Part shown: in pieces, positions 44,179 to 55,296 of the stretch
Layout: each line of letters starts with the position of its first letter
Position numbering within the stretch: the stretch's first letter is position 1
Assembly: GCF_000016285.1 (NCBI RefSeq)
Contig: NC_011988.1
Coordinates: forward strand, 248,001-312,000
Reading direction: 5' to 3'
DNA length: 64,000 nt
Source: Allorhizobium ampelinum S4
GTDB taxonomy: Bacteria > Pseudomonadota > Alphaproteobacteria > Rhizobiales > Rhizobiaceae
Program-made: the position numbers and the translations under genes
The notes under the pieces: generated by a model
Told to the model about the DNA's origin: nothing
Databases searched by the model: none
The model's input: the letters and a program-made list of their open reading frames with translations, nothing else

Positions 44179-45732
44179 ATGAACCACAAACCAGACAAAT
44201 CCCCGCTTGCCCGCAGCTGCGCAGTCGCGGTGGCGCTTGCCGCAGCTCTCACCGGGTTTTCAGCCAGCGCTGCCGAGCTGACCGTTGCGCGCTCTGTCGA
44301 TGCCGACGGACTCGATCCGCAAAAGGCAAGCACGACACAGTCCTTGCAGATTACCAACCTGATCTTCGATACCTTGCTGACGATGGCCAAGGACGGCTCC
44401 GTCCATCCGGGCCTGGCCAGTGCCTGGACGATGGCGCCGGATGGCAAATCCTATGATTTCACCATCCGCGATGGCATTAAATGCCACGATGGCAGCACCT
44501 TCGATGCGGCGGCGGCCAAGGCCAGCCTCGACCGGGCGCTTGATCCCGCCACCGTCAATCCGAACCTCTCGGCCTGGGGTCCGATCACCAAAAGCAGCGT
44601 CGAGGGCAAGGTGCTGAAAGTCACTCTGTCCGAACCCTATGGTCCCTTCACGTCGTTCCTCACTAGCATCCAGGCCGGTTTTATCTGCCCGTCCTCGGCA
44701 TCTGCCAAGGAATTCAAGCCGATTGGCACCGGCCCGTTCAAATTCGTCAACTGGACCCGCAATGACAGCATCCAGCTGGAGGCGAATGCCGATTACCAGA
44801 ACGCCAACCCACTGATCGAAAATCCCGGCAAGCCACATATCGACAAGCTGACCTTTAAGGTCATCCCGGAAGCCGTGGCCAGGATGGCCGCCCTGCGCTC
44901 AGGCGAAGTCGATATGGTCGAGCCGTCTCTGGAAGAAGCCGCCGACCTGAAGGCTGACAGCAATTTCAAGGTCTACGCAGCAGACCTGTCCGGCCAGCAA
45001 ATGCTGGCCGCCTTCACCTGGAAGATCAAGCCGCTCGACAATCCAGATATCCGCAAGGCGATCGGCATGGCCATGAACCGCGACGCCTATGCGTCGATTG
45101 CCTTTGAAGGCCTGGTCAACACCGCCAATTGCCCTGTGGCACCGAACCTGTTCTCGACCGATGAGGCGCTTTGCGCCAGCTGGGGCGTCAAATATGACCC
45201 CGAAGCCGCCAAGGCTTTGATGGCCAAGGCGGGCTACACACCGGAAAAGCCGCTGAAGGTGAAGCTTCTCGTTCACAAGCTGCCGGGCTGGGACCAGATG
45301 CATCAGATCATGCAACAGGATCTGGCTGCCATCGGCGTTCAGGCCGAGATCGAGACCCGCGAAGTGGCCGCTTATTTTGACTATATGAAGGGCGTCAACG
45401 AACGCACCGATGGCGAACCTGCCGTCTGGACCATGGGCATGTCAGGTGTCGATCCGGACTACCTCACTTTCCTTTGGAAACGTCCCGGCTTTGTCAATAT
45501 GGGCATCAATGCCGACCTCGATGGCATGTTGGACGAGCAGCGCAAGCTTTCAGGTGATGCTCGCGCCGCCAAGATCCATGATATTGAAAAATATCTGATG
45601 GAGAATGCCTATGCGATCCCGCTGCTGTCACCTGGTTGGGGCTGGCTGATGGCATCGACATCGAAAGTCGATGGCTTCAAGATGGGCTTCATGGTGTCGC
45701 TGCTGTTCAACGACGTGAGCGTTAAGCCATAA
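44179..45732 (+). CDS. dipeptide/oligopeptide-type ABC substrate-binding protein
   Basis: 517 residues from ATG 44179, with AAAGGG upstream; the frame is open further 5' but overlaps the amidase. The signal peptide has a basic start and hydrophobic core (SCAVAVALAAALTGFSASAAE). The mature protein is a family-5 binding protein: VDADGLDPQKASTTQSLQITNLIFDTL, FTIRDGIKCHDGSTF, IGTGPFKFVNWTRND. Ligands of this family include peptides, opines, nickel chelates and glycans. Followed by a strong stem-loop and then two permeases and two ATPases. Confidence 0.92.
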   Translation: MNHKPDKSPLARSCAVAVALAAALTGFSASAAELTVARSVDADGLDPQKASTTQSLQITNLIFDTLLTMAKDGSVHPGLASAWTMAPDGKSYDFTIRDGIKCHDGSTFDAAAAKASLDRALDPATVNPNLSAWGPITKSSVEGKVLKVTLSEPYGPFTSFLTSIQAGFICPSSASAKEFKPIGTGPFKFVNWTRNDSIQLEANADYQNANPLIENPGKPHIDKLTFKVIPEAVARMAALRSGEVDMVEPSLEEAADLKADSNFKVYAADLSGQQMLAAFTWKIKPLDNPDIRKAIGMAMNRDAYASIAFEGLVNTANCPVAPNLFSTDEALCASWGVKYDPEAAKALMAKAGYTPEKPLKVKLLVHKLPGWDQMHQIMQQDLAAIGVQAEIETREVAAYFDYMKGVNERTDGEPAVWTMGMSGVDPDYLTFLWKRPGFVNMGINADLDGMLDEQRKLSGDARAAKIHDIEKYLMENAYAIPLLSPGWGWLMASTSKVDGFKMGFMVSLLFNDVSVKP

Positions 45733-45740
45733 TGGGAGCC

Positions 45741-45765
45741 GCTGCTCCGGCCTGGCCGGGGCAGC
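45741..45765 (+). promoter_or_regulatory. intercistronic stem-loop between binding protein and permease
   Basis: GCTGCTCCGGCC (45741-45752) pairs with GGCCGGGGCAGC (45754-45765) over 12 positions with one G-U pair. Its place just after a binding-protein stop and before the permease fits an RNA hairpin that protects the 5' transcript part and lowers downstream expression. No U-tract follows, so it is not a complete terminator. Confidence 0.6.
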
Positions 45766-45787
45766 CTTCCGATACAGACGGGTTCCA

Positions 45788-46711
45788 ATGCTTGTTCTCA
45801 TTTTCAAACGGCTGCTCATTGCCCTGGCGACGATTGTGTCTGTCATTATCCTGTCGGGCATTCTCATCCATATCGTCCCTGGCGATCCGGTCACTGCGAT
45901 GATGGCGCAATCCGTAACCGCAAGTCCGCAAGCGATGGCGCAAATGCGGGCCAAGCTGGGGCTCGACCTGCCCGTATGGCAGCAGGTGGGGCTCTATACC
46001 TGGCACGTTTTCCAGGGTGATCTTGGCATGACAATCCGCGGCAACGAACCTGTCGCAAGATTGCTGCTCCAGCGGTTGCCAAACACCTTTGCTCTGGCGG
46101 TTTCAGGGCTCGGCGTTGCCCTTGCCATTGGCATACCGCTCGGTTTTCTGGCGGCAATCCACCGTGGAAAACTGACCGATACGGCCGTCATGGTGATTGC
46201 GGTTCTGGGTGTCTCCATCCCCGGCTTCTGGTTTGGGCTGATCATGATCCAGGTGTTTTCGCTGAAGCTCGGCTGGTTCCCAGTCGCAGGTTCGGGTTTT
46301 CGCAACATCATCCTGCCAGCCCTGACACTGGGTCTGACCTATTGCGCCTTGGTGGCGCGCATGACGCGCTCGGCCCTCGTTGAGGTCCTGGCCGAGGATT
46401 ATATCCGCACGGCCCGCGCGCGCGGGCTTCGTGAGTATCAGGTGCTTTTGGTTCATGCCCTGAAGCCGGCGCTGATCAGCATCGTCACGGTTGTCGGGCT
46501 GGTCTTTGCCTATCTCCTCGGCGGTCAGGTGATCATCGAGAACGTCTTTTCGTGGAATGGCATCGGCCGGCTGGCCGTCCAGGCCATGCTGGAGCGTGAC
46601 TATCCGATGATCCAGGGCTTCATTGTTGTCTTCGCCAGTTCGGTTGTCATCGTCTCGATGCTGATCGACATTCTCTACGGCTTTCTGGATCCCCGGATGA
46701 GGCAAAGATGA
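45788..46711 (+). CDS. dipeptide-type ABC importer permease (DppB-like)
   Basis: 307 residues, six hydrophobic segments. N-terminal helix then HIVPGDPVTAMMAQ and MAQMRAKLGLDLPVWQQ, the usual DppB/OppB start; EAA loop ARARGLREYQVLLVHALKP; C terminus YGFLDPRMRQR. Start ATG 45788 lies 55 bases after the binding-protein stop; its stop overlaps the next permease (ATGA). Pairs with the DppC-like permease. Confidence 0.93.
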   Translation: MLVLIFKRLLIALATIVSVIILSGILIHIVPGDPVTAMMAQSVTASPQAMAQMRAKLGLDLPVWQQVGLYTWHVFQGDLGMTIRGNEPVARLLLQRLPNTFALAVSGLGVALAIGIPLGFLAAIHRGKLTDTAVMVIAVLGVSIPGFWFGLIMIQVFSLKLGWFPVAGSGFRNIILPALTLGLTYCALVARMTRSALVEVLAEDYIRTARARGLREYQVLLVHALKPALISIVTVVGLVFAYLLGGQVIIENVFSWNGIGRLAVQAMLERDYPMIQGFIVVFASSVVIVSMLIDILYGFLDPRMRQR

Positions 46712-47556
46712 CCAGCATCGCAAAACGCAGCATGTTCTCTCTCAGATTGCCCCTTAGTGTTTCGATAGGGCTGGCGCTTGCACTTGTCATCGTGCTGCTT
46801 TCTCTGCTGTCATCCTATATTGCTCCGTTTGATCCGATGAGGATGGCGTCAGGCCCCCGGTTGGCGGCGCCATCGGCAGCGCATCTTTTCGGAACCGACG
46901 AATTTGGCCGCGACCTTTTCAGCCGCGTGCTGCTCGGCGGACGGTTGTCGCTTGGCATCGGCCTCAGCGCCGTCGTCAGCGGTCTGGTAATCGGCGGTCT
47001 CATTGGTCTGATTGCCGCTTTCGGTGGCCGGGTTGTCGAGGCTCTGCTGTTGCGGCTTATCGATGTGCTCTATTCGTTTCCCGATACGTTGATCGCCCTT
47101 GCGCTGGTCGCTTTCCTCGGGCCAGGAATAGAGAACGCAACACTGGCAATCGCCATCAGTCTCGTTCCCTTTTATGCGCGGGTGGCCTATGGCCTTGCGG
47201 CTGCCGAGCGGGCAAAACCCTATATCGAAGCCGCCAGACTTGCAGGCACACGGTCCGCCCGGCTGGTCCGCGTCCATGTCATGCCGAATATTGTGCAAAG
47301 CCTGATCGTCATGGCAACACTCGGATTTTCGTCCGCCATCCTGTCCGCCGCCGGGCTTTCGTTTCTGGGGCTTGGGGTCCAGCCGCCATCGCCGGAATGG
47401 GGCGCTATCCTTGCCTCGGGGCGCAATTATATCACCAAAGCCCCATGGATATTGATCTTTCCCGGATTGGCGATCTGCCTCACCGTGCTTTCCTTCAATC
47501 TGATCGGTGACAGTCTCAGGGACCTCATCGACCCCCGCCGAAAGGCAAGACCATGA
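46708..47556 (+). CDS. dipeptide-type ABC importer permease (DppC-like)
   Basis: 282 residues with the DppC pattern: N-terminal helix, SSYIAPFDPMRMASGPRLAAPSAAHLFGTDEFGRDLFSRVLLGGRLSLGIGL, EAA loop AARLAGTRSARLVRVHVMP, and LGLGVQPPSPEWGAILASG near the end. Overlaps both neighbours by four bases. Confidence 0.93.
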   Translation: MTSIAKRSMFSLRLPLSVSIGLALALVIVLLSLLSSYIAPFDPMRMASGPRLAAPSAAHLFGTDEFGRDLFSRVLLGGRLSLGIGLSAVVSGLVIGGLIGLIAAFGGRVVEALLLRLIDVLYSFPDTLIALALVAFLGPGIENATLAIAISLVPFYARVAYGLAAAERAKPYIEAARLAGTRSARLVRVHVMPNIVQSLIVMATLGFSSAILSAAGLSFLGLGVQPPSPEWGAILASGRNYITKAPWILIFPGLAICLTVLSFNLIGDSLRDLIDPRRKARP

Positions 47557-48386
47557 CGGAACCTTATCTGCGCGTCCGCGATCTTAAGGTTGCCTTCCCC
47601 ACCAGGCAAGGGTCGTTCGCCGCTGTCGATGGTGTTGGGTTCGACCTTGCCAGAGGTGAAATCCTCGCCCTTGTTGGCGAATCCGGCAGCGGCAAGAGCA
47701 TGACGTCGCTGTCGATCATGCGTCTTCTGCCCGAGGCGGGGACAATGTCAGGCACGATCCAGATCGATGGGCAGAATATTGCCGGGCTTCAGCGCCGTGA
47801 CATGGAAGATGTGCGCGGCGCCAAAATTGGCATGATCTTCCAGGAGCCGATGACGTCGCTCAATCCGGTCCTGACCATTGGTCGCCAGATGAGCGAAGGC
47901 TTGATCCGCCATAAGGGCATGGCGCGTCGTCTGGCGCTGGAGCACGCCATTGCCGCGCTTGAGGATGTCCGCATTCCCGATCCCCGGCGTATTCTCGGCC
48001 AGTATCCGCATCAACTGTCCGGCGGGATGCGCCAGCGCGTGATGATTGCTGCTGCCCTGACCCTGAAACCCGGCGTGCTGATTGCCGATGAGCCGACCAC
48101 GGCGCTCGACGTGACAGTCCAGGCGCAGGTGCTGGATCTGCTTGTTGATCTCAAACTGCGCCACCGGTCAGGCATTCTGTTGATCACCCATGACATCGGT
48201 GTGGTTGCCGAAACGGCGGATCGTGTCGCGGTCATGCGCGGCGGGCGCATCGTTGAAACCGGCTCGGTCGCGCAAATTCTGTCTGCGCCGCAGCATGACT
48301 ATACCAAAGCGTTGCTGGCCTCGCATCTGACCGTAGAACGGGCCATGCAGCAGCGCCGCGACAAGACAAAGGCCAATGCCAAATGA
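47553..48386 (+). CDS. dipeptide-type ABC importer ATPase (DppD-like)
   Basis: 277 residues. Walker A GESGSGKS at 42-49, Q-loop [16 protein letters not shown], signature LSGGMRQR, Walker [14 protein letters not shown]-loop [17 protein letters not shown]. It lacks the cysteine-rich tail of some DppD proteins and is somewhat short. Start overlaps the permease and its stop overlaps the partner ATPase (ATGA). Confidence 0.93.
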   Translation: MTEPYLRVRDLKVAFPTRQGSFAAVDGVGFDLARGEILALVGESGSGKSMTSLSIMRLLPEAGTMSGTIQIDGQNIAGLQRRDMEDVRGAKIGMIFQEPMTSLNPVLTIGRQMSEGLIRHKGMARRLALEHAIAALEDVRIPDPRRILGQYPHQLSGGMRQRVMIAAALTLKPGVLIADEPTTALDVTVQAQVLDLLVDLKLRHRSGILLITHDIGVVAETADRVAVMRGGRIVETGSVAQILSAPQHDYTKALLASHLTVERAMQQRRDKTKANAK

Positions 48387-49267
48387 CCACAGAACCAATC
48401 CTGGCCCTTGAGACTATCCGCAAGGTATTTTCCGCGAACGGGCGAGAGGTGAGGGCGCTCAACGGCGTGTCTCTCAGTCTTGGGCGCGGCGAAACGCTCG
48501 GGGTAATCGGCGAAAGCGGCTCCGGTAAATCGACGCTGGGCCGTATCGCCGTCGGGCTTGAAACCGCTGATAAAGGCACGATCCGCATCGGTGGGACCGA
48601 TATTGCCGGTCTTTCAGCGCCCTTGCGCCGTGAGGCGTTTCGCCATTGTCAGATGATCTTTCAGGATCCGTATTCCTCCCTCAATCCCAGACTGAAGATC
48701 GGTCGCCAGATCGGGGAGGGGATCTACGCCACTGGCGTCGCCAATTGGAAAGAAATCGGCGAGAGCGTTGCCGATCTTCTAGAGAAAGTCGGGCTCAAGC
48801 GGGATTATGCGGATCGCTATCCGCATGAGTTTTCCGGCGGCCAGCGTCAACGTATCGCCATTGCCCGTGCACTTGCGCCAGGGCCGCAGGTGGTGATTGC
48901 CGATGAACCCGTTTCTGCCCTTGATGTCAGTATTCAGGCCCAGATTCTCGACCTTCTGGCCGATTTGCAGAAAGAGAATTTTCTCTCCTACCTGTTCATC
49001 TCGCATGACATGGCAGTCGTTGCCCATCTCTGCGACCGGGTCGCCGTGATGCATCATGGTCGCATCGTGGAATATGGCCCGGTCGAAGCGATTGTTGAAC
49101 ATGCCCGGCATCCTTATACGAAGAGCCTGCTGGAAGCCGTTCCGCGCCTTGGCCGCCGCCGTAGCGGCGAGAGACGTGTGCCCGTCGCGCTGCCCACCCA
49201 TGGGGATGATGATCCCTATGAGGCGGTTTCGCCCGGCCATTGGGTCTTGGCGCATAGCCCTATGTAA
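48383..49267 (+). CDS. dipeptide-type ABC importer ATPase (DppF-like)
   Basis: 294 residues. Walker A GESGSGKS at 43-50, MIFQDPYSSLNPRLKIG, signature FSGGQRQR, Walker B VVIADEPVSALD, H-loop SHDMAVVAHLCDRVAVM, and the ARHPYTKSLLEAVPRLG C-terminal segment of DppF/OppF. It completes a five-component importer with the genes from 44179 on. Confidence 0.93.
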   Translation: MTTEPILALETIRKVFSANGREVRALNGVSLSLGRGETLGVIGESGSGKSTLGRIAVGLETADKGTIRIGGTDIAGLSAPLRREAFRHCQMIFQDPYSSLNPRLKIGRQIGEGIYATGVANWKEIGESVADLLEKVGLKRDYADRYPHEFSGGQRQRIAIARALAPGPQVVIADEPVSALDVSIQAQILDLLADLQKENFLSYLFISHDMAVVAHLCDRVAVMHHGRIVEYGPVEAIVEHARHPYTKSLLEAVPRLGRRRSGERRVPVALPTHGDDDPYEAVSPGHWVLAHSPM

Positions 49268-49353
49268 TGGATTGGGGACCCTGCGGCGTTACGGCACCTT
49301 TCTTGCATCTGTCTTTTCAAAAGAACGTGACGCGCAACAATAAGGGGTAACTC

Positions 49354-51003
<1,650 letters not shown>

Positions 51004-51364
51004 TTCCTACATTGGCTTGGCCTGGCTTCAGCTCGAAATGACCTTGAATGCCTGTCTTTGAACGAGGCGCGTCTGCTTGCCAATCGTGCAAGAAAGGGCA
51101 TGCCTTCTGGCTGGGCGGCTATATTTTAGGCGGTATTGTCGGATGCGTAAATTTGCATCTTCAATGTCAAAAAAATAGTTGCAAATGTCCATTAATGGGC
51201 GTTCAATCCTCTCAAGCAAAGAATAGGCGATAGAATGGCCCTCACGCTCTTTCGTCCATATCCGGCGTTCAACGCGCTGACAAAATTGTGTTTTCGGGAG
51301 TTAACTGGAAATCGATTAATTGTGTCTTTCGCTTAAATAGCTCTGCGGCGGGGTGTTTTTGGCG
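51004..51364. other. intergenic region upstream of marR-like gene
   Basis: About 360 bases with no supported gene. AT-rich from about 51140. It has a spaced inverted repeat ATTTGCA (51151-51157)/TGCAAAT (51180-51186) and a perfect palindrome CCATTAATGG (51189-51198), either of which could be an operator, but neither is long enough to be sure. Confidence 0.4.
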
Positions 51365-51838
51365 ATGACAATGGGACAGGGCGACCAGATGGCGGCGGTG
51401 GAACTGGATGTTCTGGAAAATGTCCTCAGCTATTACATCCGTACGATCAACATGGCGGTTTCCCGCGATCTCGATCAGAAACTTGGTAAGCTCGAGGTTG
51501 CCAAGGGGACCGGCAAGATCACCACGCTGTTGTTGGTCGATAGCCATCCAGGCATCCGGTCCTCCGCCATCGCGCAACTTATCCTGAAGGATCGTTCGGC
51601 CATGGTACGGTTGGTTGATCAGATGGAAGAGCAGGAGCTCCTGCGGCGCGAGGTGGATGACGACGACAACCGTGCCCAAGGCCTGTTCATCACGCCCAAG
51701 GGTGCTGCTCTGGCAAAGCGTGTTCGTCCCCTTGTCGTGAAACAATCGCGGGATTTCTTTCCCGATATTACCGACGAAGAACATCAGATGCTGATCTCGG
51801 TACTCGGGCGTACCTATCGGCGCATTATTGGTCTTTAG
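51365..51838 (+). CDS. MarR-family transcriptional regulator
   Basis: About 157 residues from ATG 51365; GTG 51353 and later ATGs at 51371 and 51389 are also in frame and none has a decisive ribosome-binding site. The winged-helix core is visible: LGKLEVAKGTGKITTLLLVDSHPGIRSSAIAQLILKDRSAMVRLVDQMEEQELLRREVDDDDNRAQGLFITPKG, including the DDxxR wing. It precedes the FAD oxidoreductase and second importer, a likely target set. Its stop is the first base of a repeat element. Effector unknown. Confidence 0.88.
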   Translation: MTMGQGDQMAAVELDVLENVLSYYIRTINMAVSRDLDQKLGKLEVAKGTGKITTLLLVDSHPGIRSSAIAQLILKDRSAMVRLVDQMEEQELLRREVDDDDNRAQGLFITPKGAALAKRVRPLVVKQSRDFFPDITDEEHQMLISVLGRTYRRIIGL

Positions 51839-51892
51839 AGTTTGCCTTAGGAAAAGTGGAAGCCGGTTTTCCTGAAAAGACAAACAACAACT
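51838..51892 (+). repeat. double-palindrome intergenic repeat, copy B (left half)
   Basis: Begins GAGTTTGCCTTAGGAAAA, with a hairpin AGGAAAA/TTTTCCT (seven-base arms), then GAAAAGACAAAC. The order matches copy A on the opposite strand. It lacks the second palindrome. It sits between the MarR stop and the FAD oxidoreductase start, within the presumed transcript. Confidence 0.75.
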
Positions 51893-51915
51893 GCCAGCTT
51901 GAGGAGCTTTTTGAC

Positions 51916-53247
51916 ATGCCAGGTCCCTATGTTGTTCCCGTCCATGGGGATGCGGAACTACCGAGCCACGTGGATGTCGTTGTTATCGGCGGCGGCATTA
52001 TCGGTACATCCACCGCACTTGAACTCGCCGATCAGGGATTGAGAGTGGCGCTCTGCGAAAAAGGCGGCATCGGCCACGAACAGTCCAGCCGCAACTGGGG
52101 TTGGGTTCGGATTTCGAGACGCGATCCGCGCGAAGTGCCGTTGATGGCCGAGTCGCTGCGCATCTGGACCGATCTTAACCGCCGCACGGGCCGGGAAACC
52201 GGCTTCAAGCGTTCAGGCATCGTGTTTACCTGCGCCACCGAGAAGGAATTTGCCGAACACGAGCGCTGGAACAGCAATCTGGACGGCTATCAGATCGAAA
52301 GCCGGATGCTGAGCGCCAAGGAGTTCCGGGAGAAATATCCAGGCTCCGACATGAATATTGCCGGTGCGCTTTACACAGCGGGTGACTGCCGCGCCGAACC
52401 GCAGAAGGCCGCACCCGCCATTGCCGAGGCGGCCCGCGACCGGGGCGCCTTCATCCTCACCGAATGCGCGGTGCGCGGTCTCCAGCTTTCCGGCGGCAAA
52501 GTGTCAGGTGTGGTGACGGAGCGCGGGGAGATCGCCTGCCAGTCCGTCGTCCTGGCGGGCGGTGCCTGGTCCAACCTGTTCTGCGGCAATAACGGCCTCG
52601 ACCTTCCGCAGTTGAAGGTGATGAATTCCGTGCTGCGCACCAAGCCGCTGGAGGGTGGCCCGGAGGAGGCGATCTGGTCAAATGGATTTGCCATTCGCAA
52701 GCGGTCGGATGGCGGCTACACGATTGCCAACGGCTTTCAGAATATCGTCGATATCGTGCCAGCCTCTTTCCGGTATGCGCGCAATTTCCTGCCCGCGCTG
52801 CGCCATGAATGGCGTTCTCTCGATCTGCGGCTGACGGGCCGGTTCTTCGATGAATGGCGCATTCCGCGCCGCTGGTCGCTCGATGAGGCGTCTCCGTTCG
52901 AATACAACCGCGTGCTGGACCCTGTGCCGTCAAAGGCGATGACCGACGGTGCGCTGGCCCAGCTCAAGAAGGCTTTCCCCATCTTCGAAAAGGCGGAGAT
53001 TTCGCAGCGCTGGGCCGGCATGATCGATGTGACGCCCGATGCCATTCCGGTTATCGATGCCATCGACGCCATTCCCGGCTTTCACGTCGCCACTGGCTTT
53101 TCCGGCCATGGTTTCGGCATCGGACCGGCTGCCGGTCGGCTGATGGCCGATATCGTCACGGGACGCAATCCGATTGTTGACCGCAAGGATTTCCGGTTCA
53201 GCCGCTTTAGCGATGGCTCGAAAATCGAACTGATCAGCGGCTTTTGA
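51916..53247 (+). CDS. FAD-dependent oxidoreductase, D-amino-acid oxidase/glycine oxidase (DAO) type
   Basis: 443 residues from ATG 51916, with GAGGAG nine bases upstream; the open frame extends into the repeat element but that part is not credible. The FAD fold is DVVVIGGGIIGTSTALELADQGLRVALCE near residues 19-48, with SSRNWGWVR following. Toward the end are ISQRWAGMIDVTPDAIPVID and GFHVATGFSGHGFGIGPAAGRLMADIV, the standard DAO closing motif. The family oxidises amines and amino acids, including opines and D-amino acids. No export signal. It sits ahead of a peptide-type importer, so it may oxidise the product of that import. Confidence 0.88.
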   Translation: MPGPYVVPVHGDAELPSHVDVVVIGGGIIGTSTALELADQGLRVALCEKGGIGHEQSSRNWGWVRISRRDPREVPLMAESLRIWTDLNRRTGRETGFKRSGIVFTCATEKEFAEHERWNSNLDGYQIESRMLSAKEFREKYPGSDMNIAGALYTAGDCRAEPQKAAPAIAEAARDRGAFILTECAVRGLQLSGGKVSGVVTERGEIACQSVVLAGGAWSNLFCGNNGLDLPQLKVMNSVLRTKPLEGGPEEAIWSNGFAIRKRSDGGYTIANGFQNIVDIVPASFRYARNFLPALRHEWRSLDLRLTGRFFDEWRIPRRWSLDEASPFEYNRVLDPVPSKAMTDGALAQLKKAFPIFEKAEISQRWAGMIDVTPDAIPVIDAIDAIPGFHVATGFSGHGFGIGPAAGRLMADIVTGRNPIVDRKDFRFSRFSDGSKIELISGF

Positions 53248-53304
53248 ATGCGACATGGCTTATGCGAAGGCTTCGAAGATGCTCACGCATCCTCGCCTTC
53301 ATAG

Positions 53305-53345
53305 TTCGAATATCTCAAATGCATCAGAGGCTTGAGATATTCGAA
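53305..53345. promoter_or_regulatory. 14-bp-arm perfect inverted repeat upstream of second importer
   Basis: TTCGAATATCTCAA (53305-53318) faces TTGAGATATTCGAA (53332-53345) across 13 bases. There is no U-tract, so it is less like a terminator than an operator or RNA processing site. It lies between the FAD oxidoreductase stop (53247) and the binding-protein start (53451). The binding protein for it is unknown; the nearby MarR is a candidate. Confidence 0.65.
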
Positions 53346-53450
53346 AATGCAATACGGCCCACCATTTTCAATGGTTTGCCATATTAAATCGCTCCGGCAG
53401 AGAGCGAGCAGGATGAAGGTCGATAACCACCAGAAAAAAGGGAACATGCA

Positions 53451-55121
53451 ATGTCCGATAAGGAACGCAATTCGATACCGCATCCCACGCGTCGCCAGAC
53501 GCTTGGCCTCATGGCGCTTGGAGCGTCCGGCGTGCTTCTCTCGGGGCTGCCAATCTCGGAGATTCGCGCGGCCAGTGCCGCGACCAAATCGATCAAGGGA
53601 CAGCTGACTGTCGGCTTTTCCCAGGAGCCGACGGTTTTCAATCCGCATATGCCTCATATCGAAGTGGATGAAGGCATTCATTTCAGCATATTCGATACGC
53701 TGTTCAGCGTTGATGCCGCCGGCAAATTCGTTCCGGGGCTGGCCGTGGACGTCCCGAGCGTCGAAAACGGCGGCATCTCAGCCGATGGCCTGAAGTGGAA
53801 GATCAAGCTGCGCGATGGCGTGACATGGCATGACGGCAAGCCGTTCACCGCTGAAGACGTCAAGGCAACGCTCGAACTGCTGGTCGATGCCAATTTCCGC
53901 AGCTGGCGTAAAACCGGCCATGAATTCGTCCGTGACCTGACCGTTGTTTCTCCCACGGAAATCACCTGGCGGATGGACAAGCCCTTCGCGCCCTATCCTT
54001 CCATTCTGGCCTCGACCTTCATCACGCCGAAACATCTTCTGTCGGCCAGCGCCGATCCGAACAATGCGCCGTTCAACACCGCGCCGGTTGGCACCGGTCC
54101 GTTCAAATGGGCTGAGCGGGTCGCCGGAGACCATATCCTGCTGGCTGCCAACCCGGATTATTTTGGTGACGGCCCCTATGTCGAAAAGCTGATTTACAAA
54201 TACGTTCCCGATCTGAATGTCATGTACACCCAGTTCAAGACGGGCGATATTGATGTGGTCGGGTTGCAGTGGATCACGCCCGATCACTACGAGGAAGCCA
54301 AGGGGCTGGACGGCAAGGTGGTCAATGTGGTGCCGGGTTCGACGGTTGAATCCTTCACCTTCAACATGGAGCGCCCACAGTTCAAGGAAGCGGCGGTGCG
54401 CGAGGCTCTGTATGCCGCCATCGACAAGCAGTCGATTATCGAAGCGCTCTATTACGGCCTGCCGACCCCCACCGAAAGCTATGTGCCGCAGCAATCCTTC
54501 TACTTCAATCCTGACCTGCCGAAGCATGAATATGACATCGCCAAGGCCAAGAAGCTGCTGGATGATGCCGGCTGGGTGGCTGGTAGCGACGGCATTCGCG
54601 CCAAGGGTGGGGTTAAACTGTCCTTCACCTGCTCAACGACGGCGGGCAACCATATCCGCGAACAGGTCCAGCAATTCCTGCAACAGTCCTTCAAGGATAT
54701 CGGGGTGGAAATGACCATTTCCAACCTGCCGCCAGCGGTGATGTGGGGCGATTATTGGACGCTGTCGAAGTTCGACGCCGTCATCGTTGGCCTGGATTTC
54801 CTGACGGGGTCCGATCCCGACACTTCCAATTTCTTCCGTTCTACGGCGATCCCGGCCAAGGGCGGTTCCGGCCAGAACACCTGGCAGTTTTCCAACCAGC
54901 AAGTAGACGAGCTGCTCACCAAGGGCGGCGAGCTGTTCGTACCGGAGGAGCGCAAGGCCGTCTACCTGAAGATCCAGGAGATCATGCGCAAGGAACTGCC
55001 GCTCCTGCCAATGTTCCAGTATGCGACCGTGCGCGGCCACAAGCAGGGCGTCGAGAACGTGACGCCCAACGTGAATGTGCGTATCGACACCTGGAACGTC
55101 GCCACCTGGCGCTGGGCCTGA
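53451..55121 (+). CDS. dipeptide-type ABC substrate-binding protein with Tat-like signal
   Basis: 556 residues. The N terminus has HPTRRQTLGLMALGASGVLL with R14-R15, then a hydrophobic core and a probable cleavage at IRAASA, so Tat export is likely. The mature protein is a family-5 binding protein (FNPHMPHIEVDEGIHFSIFDTLF, VTWHDGKPFTAEDVKATLELL, VGTGPFKWAERV, YVPQQSFYFNPDLPKHEYDIAKAKKLLDDAGW). It is distinct from the one at 44179. Downstream come a RIME-like element and two permeases but no ATPase. Ligand unknown. Confidence 0.92.
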   Translation: MSDKERNSIPHPTRRQTLGLMALGASGVLLSGLPISEIRAASAATKSIKGQLTVGFSQEPTVFNPHMPHIEVDEGIHFSIFDTLFSVDAAGKFVPGLAVDVPSVENGGISADGLKWKIKLRDGVTWHDGKPFTAEDVKATLELLVDANFRSWRKTGHEFVRDLTVVSPTEITWRMDKPFAPYPSILASTFITPKHLLSASADPNNAPFNTAPVGTGPFKWAERVAGDHILLAANPDYFGDGPYVEKLIYKYVPDLNVMYTQFKTGDIDVVGLQWITPDHYEEAKGLDGKVVNVVPGSTVESFTFNMERPQFKEAAVREALYAAIDKQSIIEALYYGLPTPTESYVPQQSFYFNPDLPKHEYDIAKAKKLLDDAGWVAGSDGIRAKGGVKLSFTCSTTAGNHIREQVQQFLQQSFKDIGVEMTISNLPPAVMWGDYWTLSKFDAVIVGLDFLTGSDPDTSNFFRSTAIPAKGGSGQNTWQFSNQQVDELLTKGGELFVPEERKAVYLKIQEIMRKELPLLPMFQYATVRGHKQGVENVTPNVNVRIDTWNVATWRWA

Positions 55122-55138
55122 CGACATAGTGTATCATT

Positions 55139-55258
55139 CTTTAAATCGGAATCGGTTTAAAGAGAAAATTATGCAACAAATATAAGGAGCTACAGCGATG
55201 CTTTGTGCGCATATATGGCGCACGGCGCTGTAGTGCGCCGGACGCCTCGGCGTCCGGC
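55139..55258. repeat. RIME-like triple-palindrome intergenic element
   Basis: Three hairpins in a row: CTTTAAA (55139-55145) with TTTAAAG (55156-55162); CTACAGCG (55190-55197) with CGCTGTAG (55226-55233), enclosing GTGCGC/GCGCAC; and GCCGGACGCC (55237-55246) with GGCGTCCGGC (55249-55258), two-base loop. Such mosaics of palindromes resemble the Rhizobium-specific intergenic mosaic elements. Here it sits between a binding-protein gene and its permease. Confidence 0.7.
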
Positions 55259-55296
55259 ATGCCTGAGCCCGTTCACCCATGAAGCGGAGCCTGCCT

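Noticed and set aside
51151..51198. ATTTGCA/TGCAAAT repeat and CCATTAATGG palindrome as MarR operators
   Set aside because: Short or widely spaced; chance occurrence in AT-rich DNA is likely.
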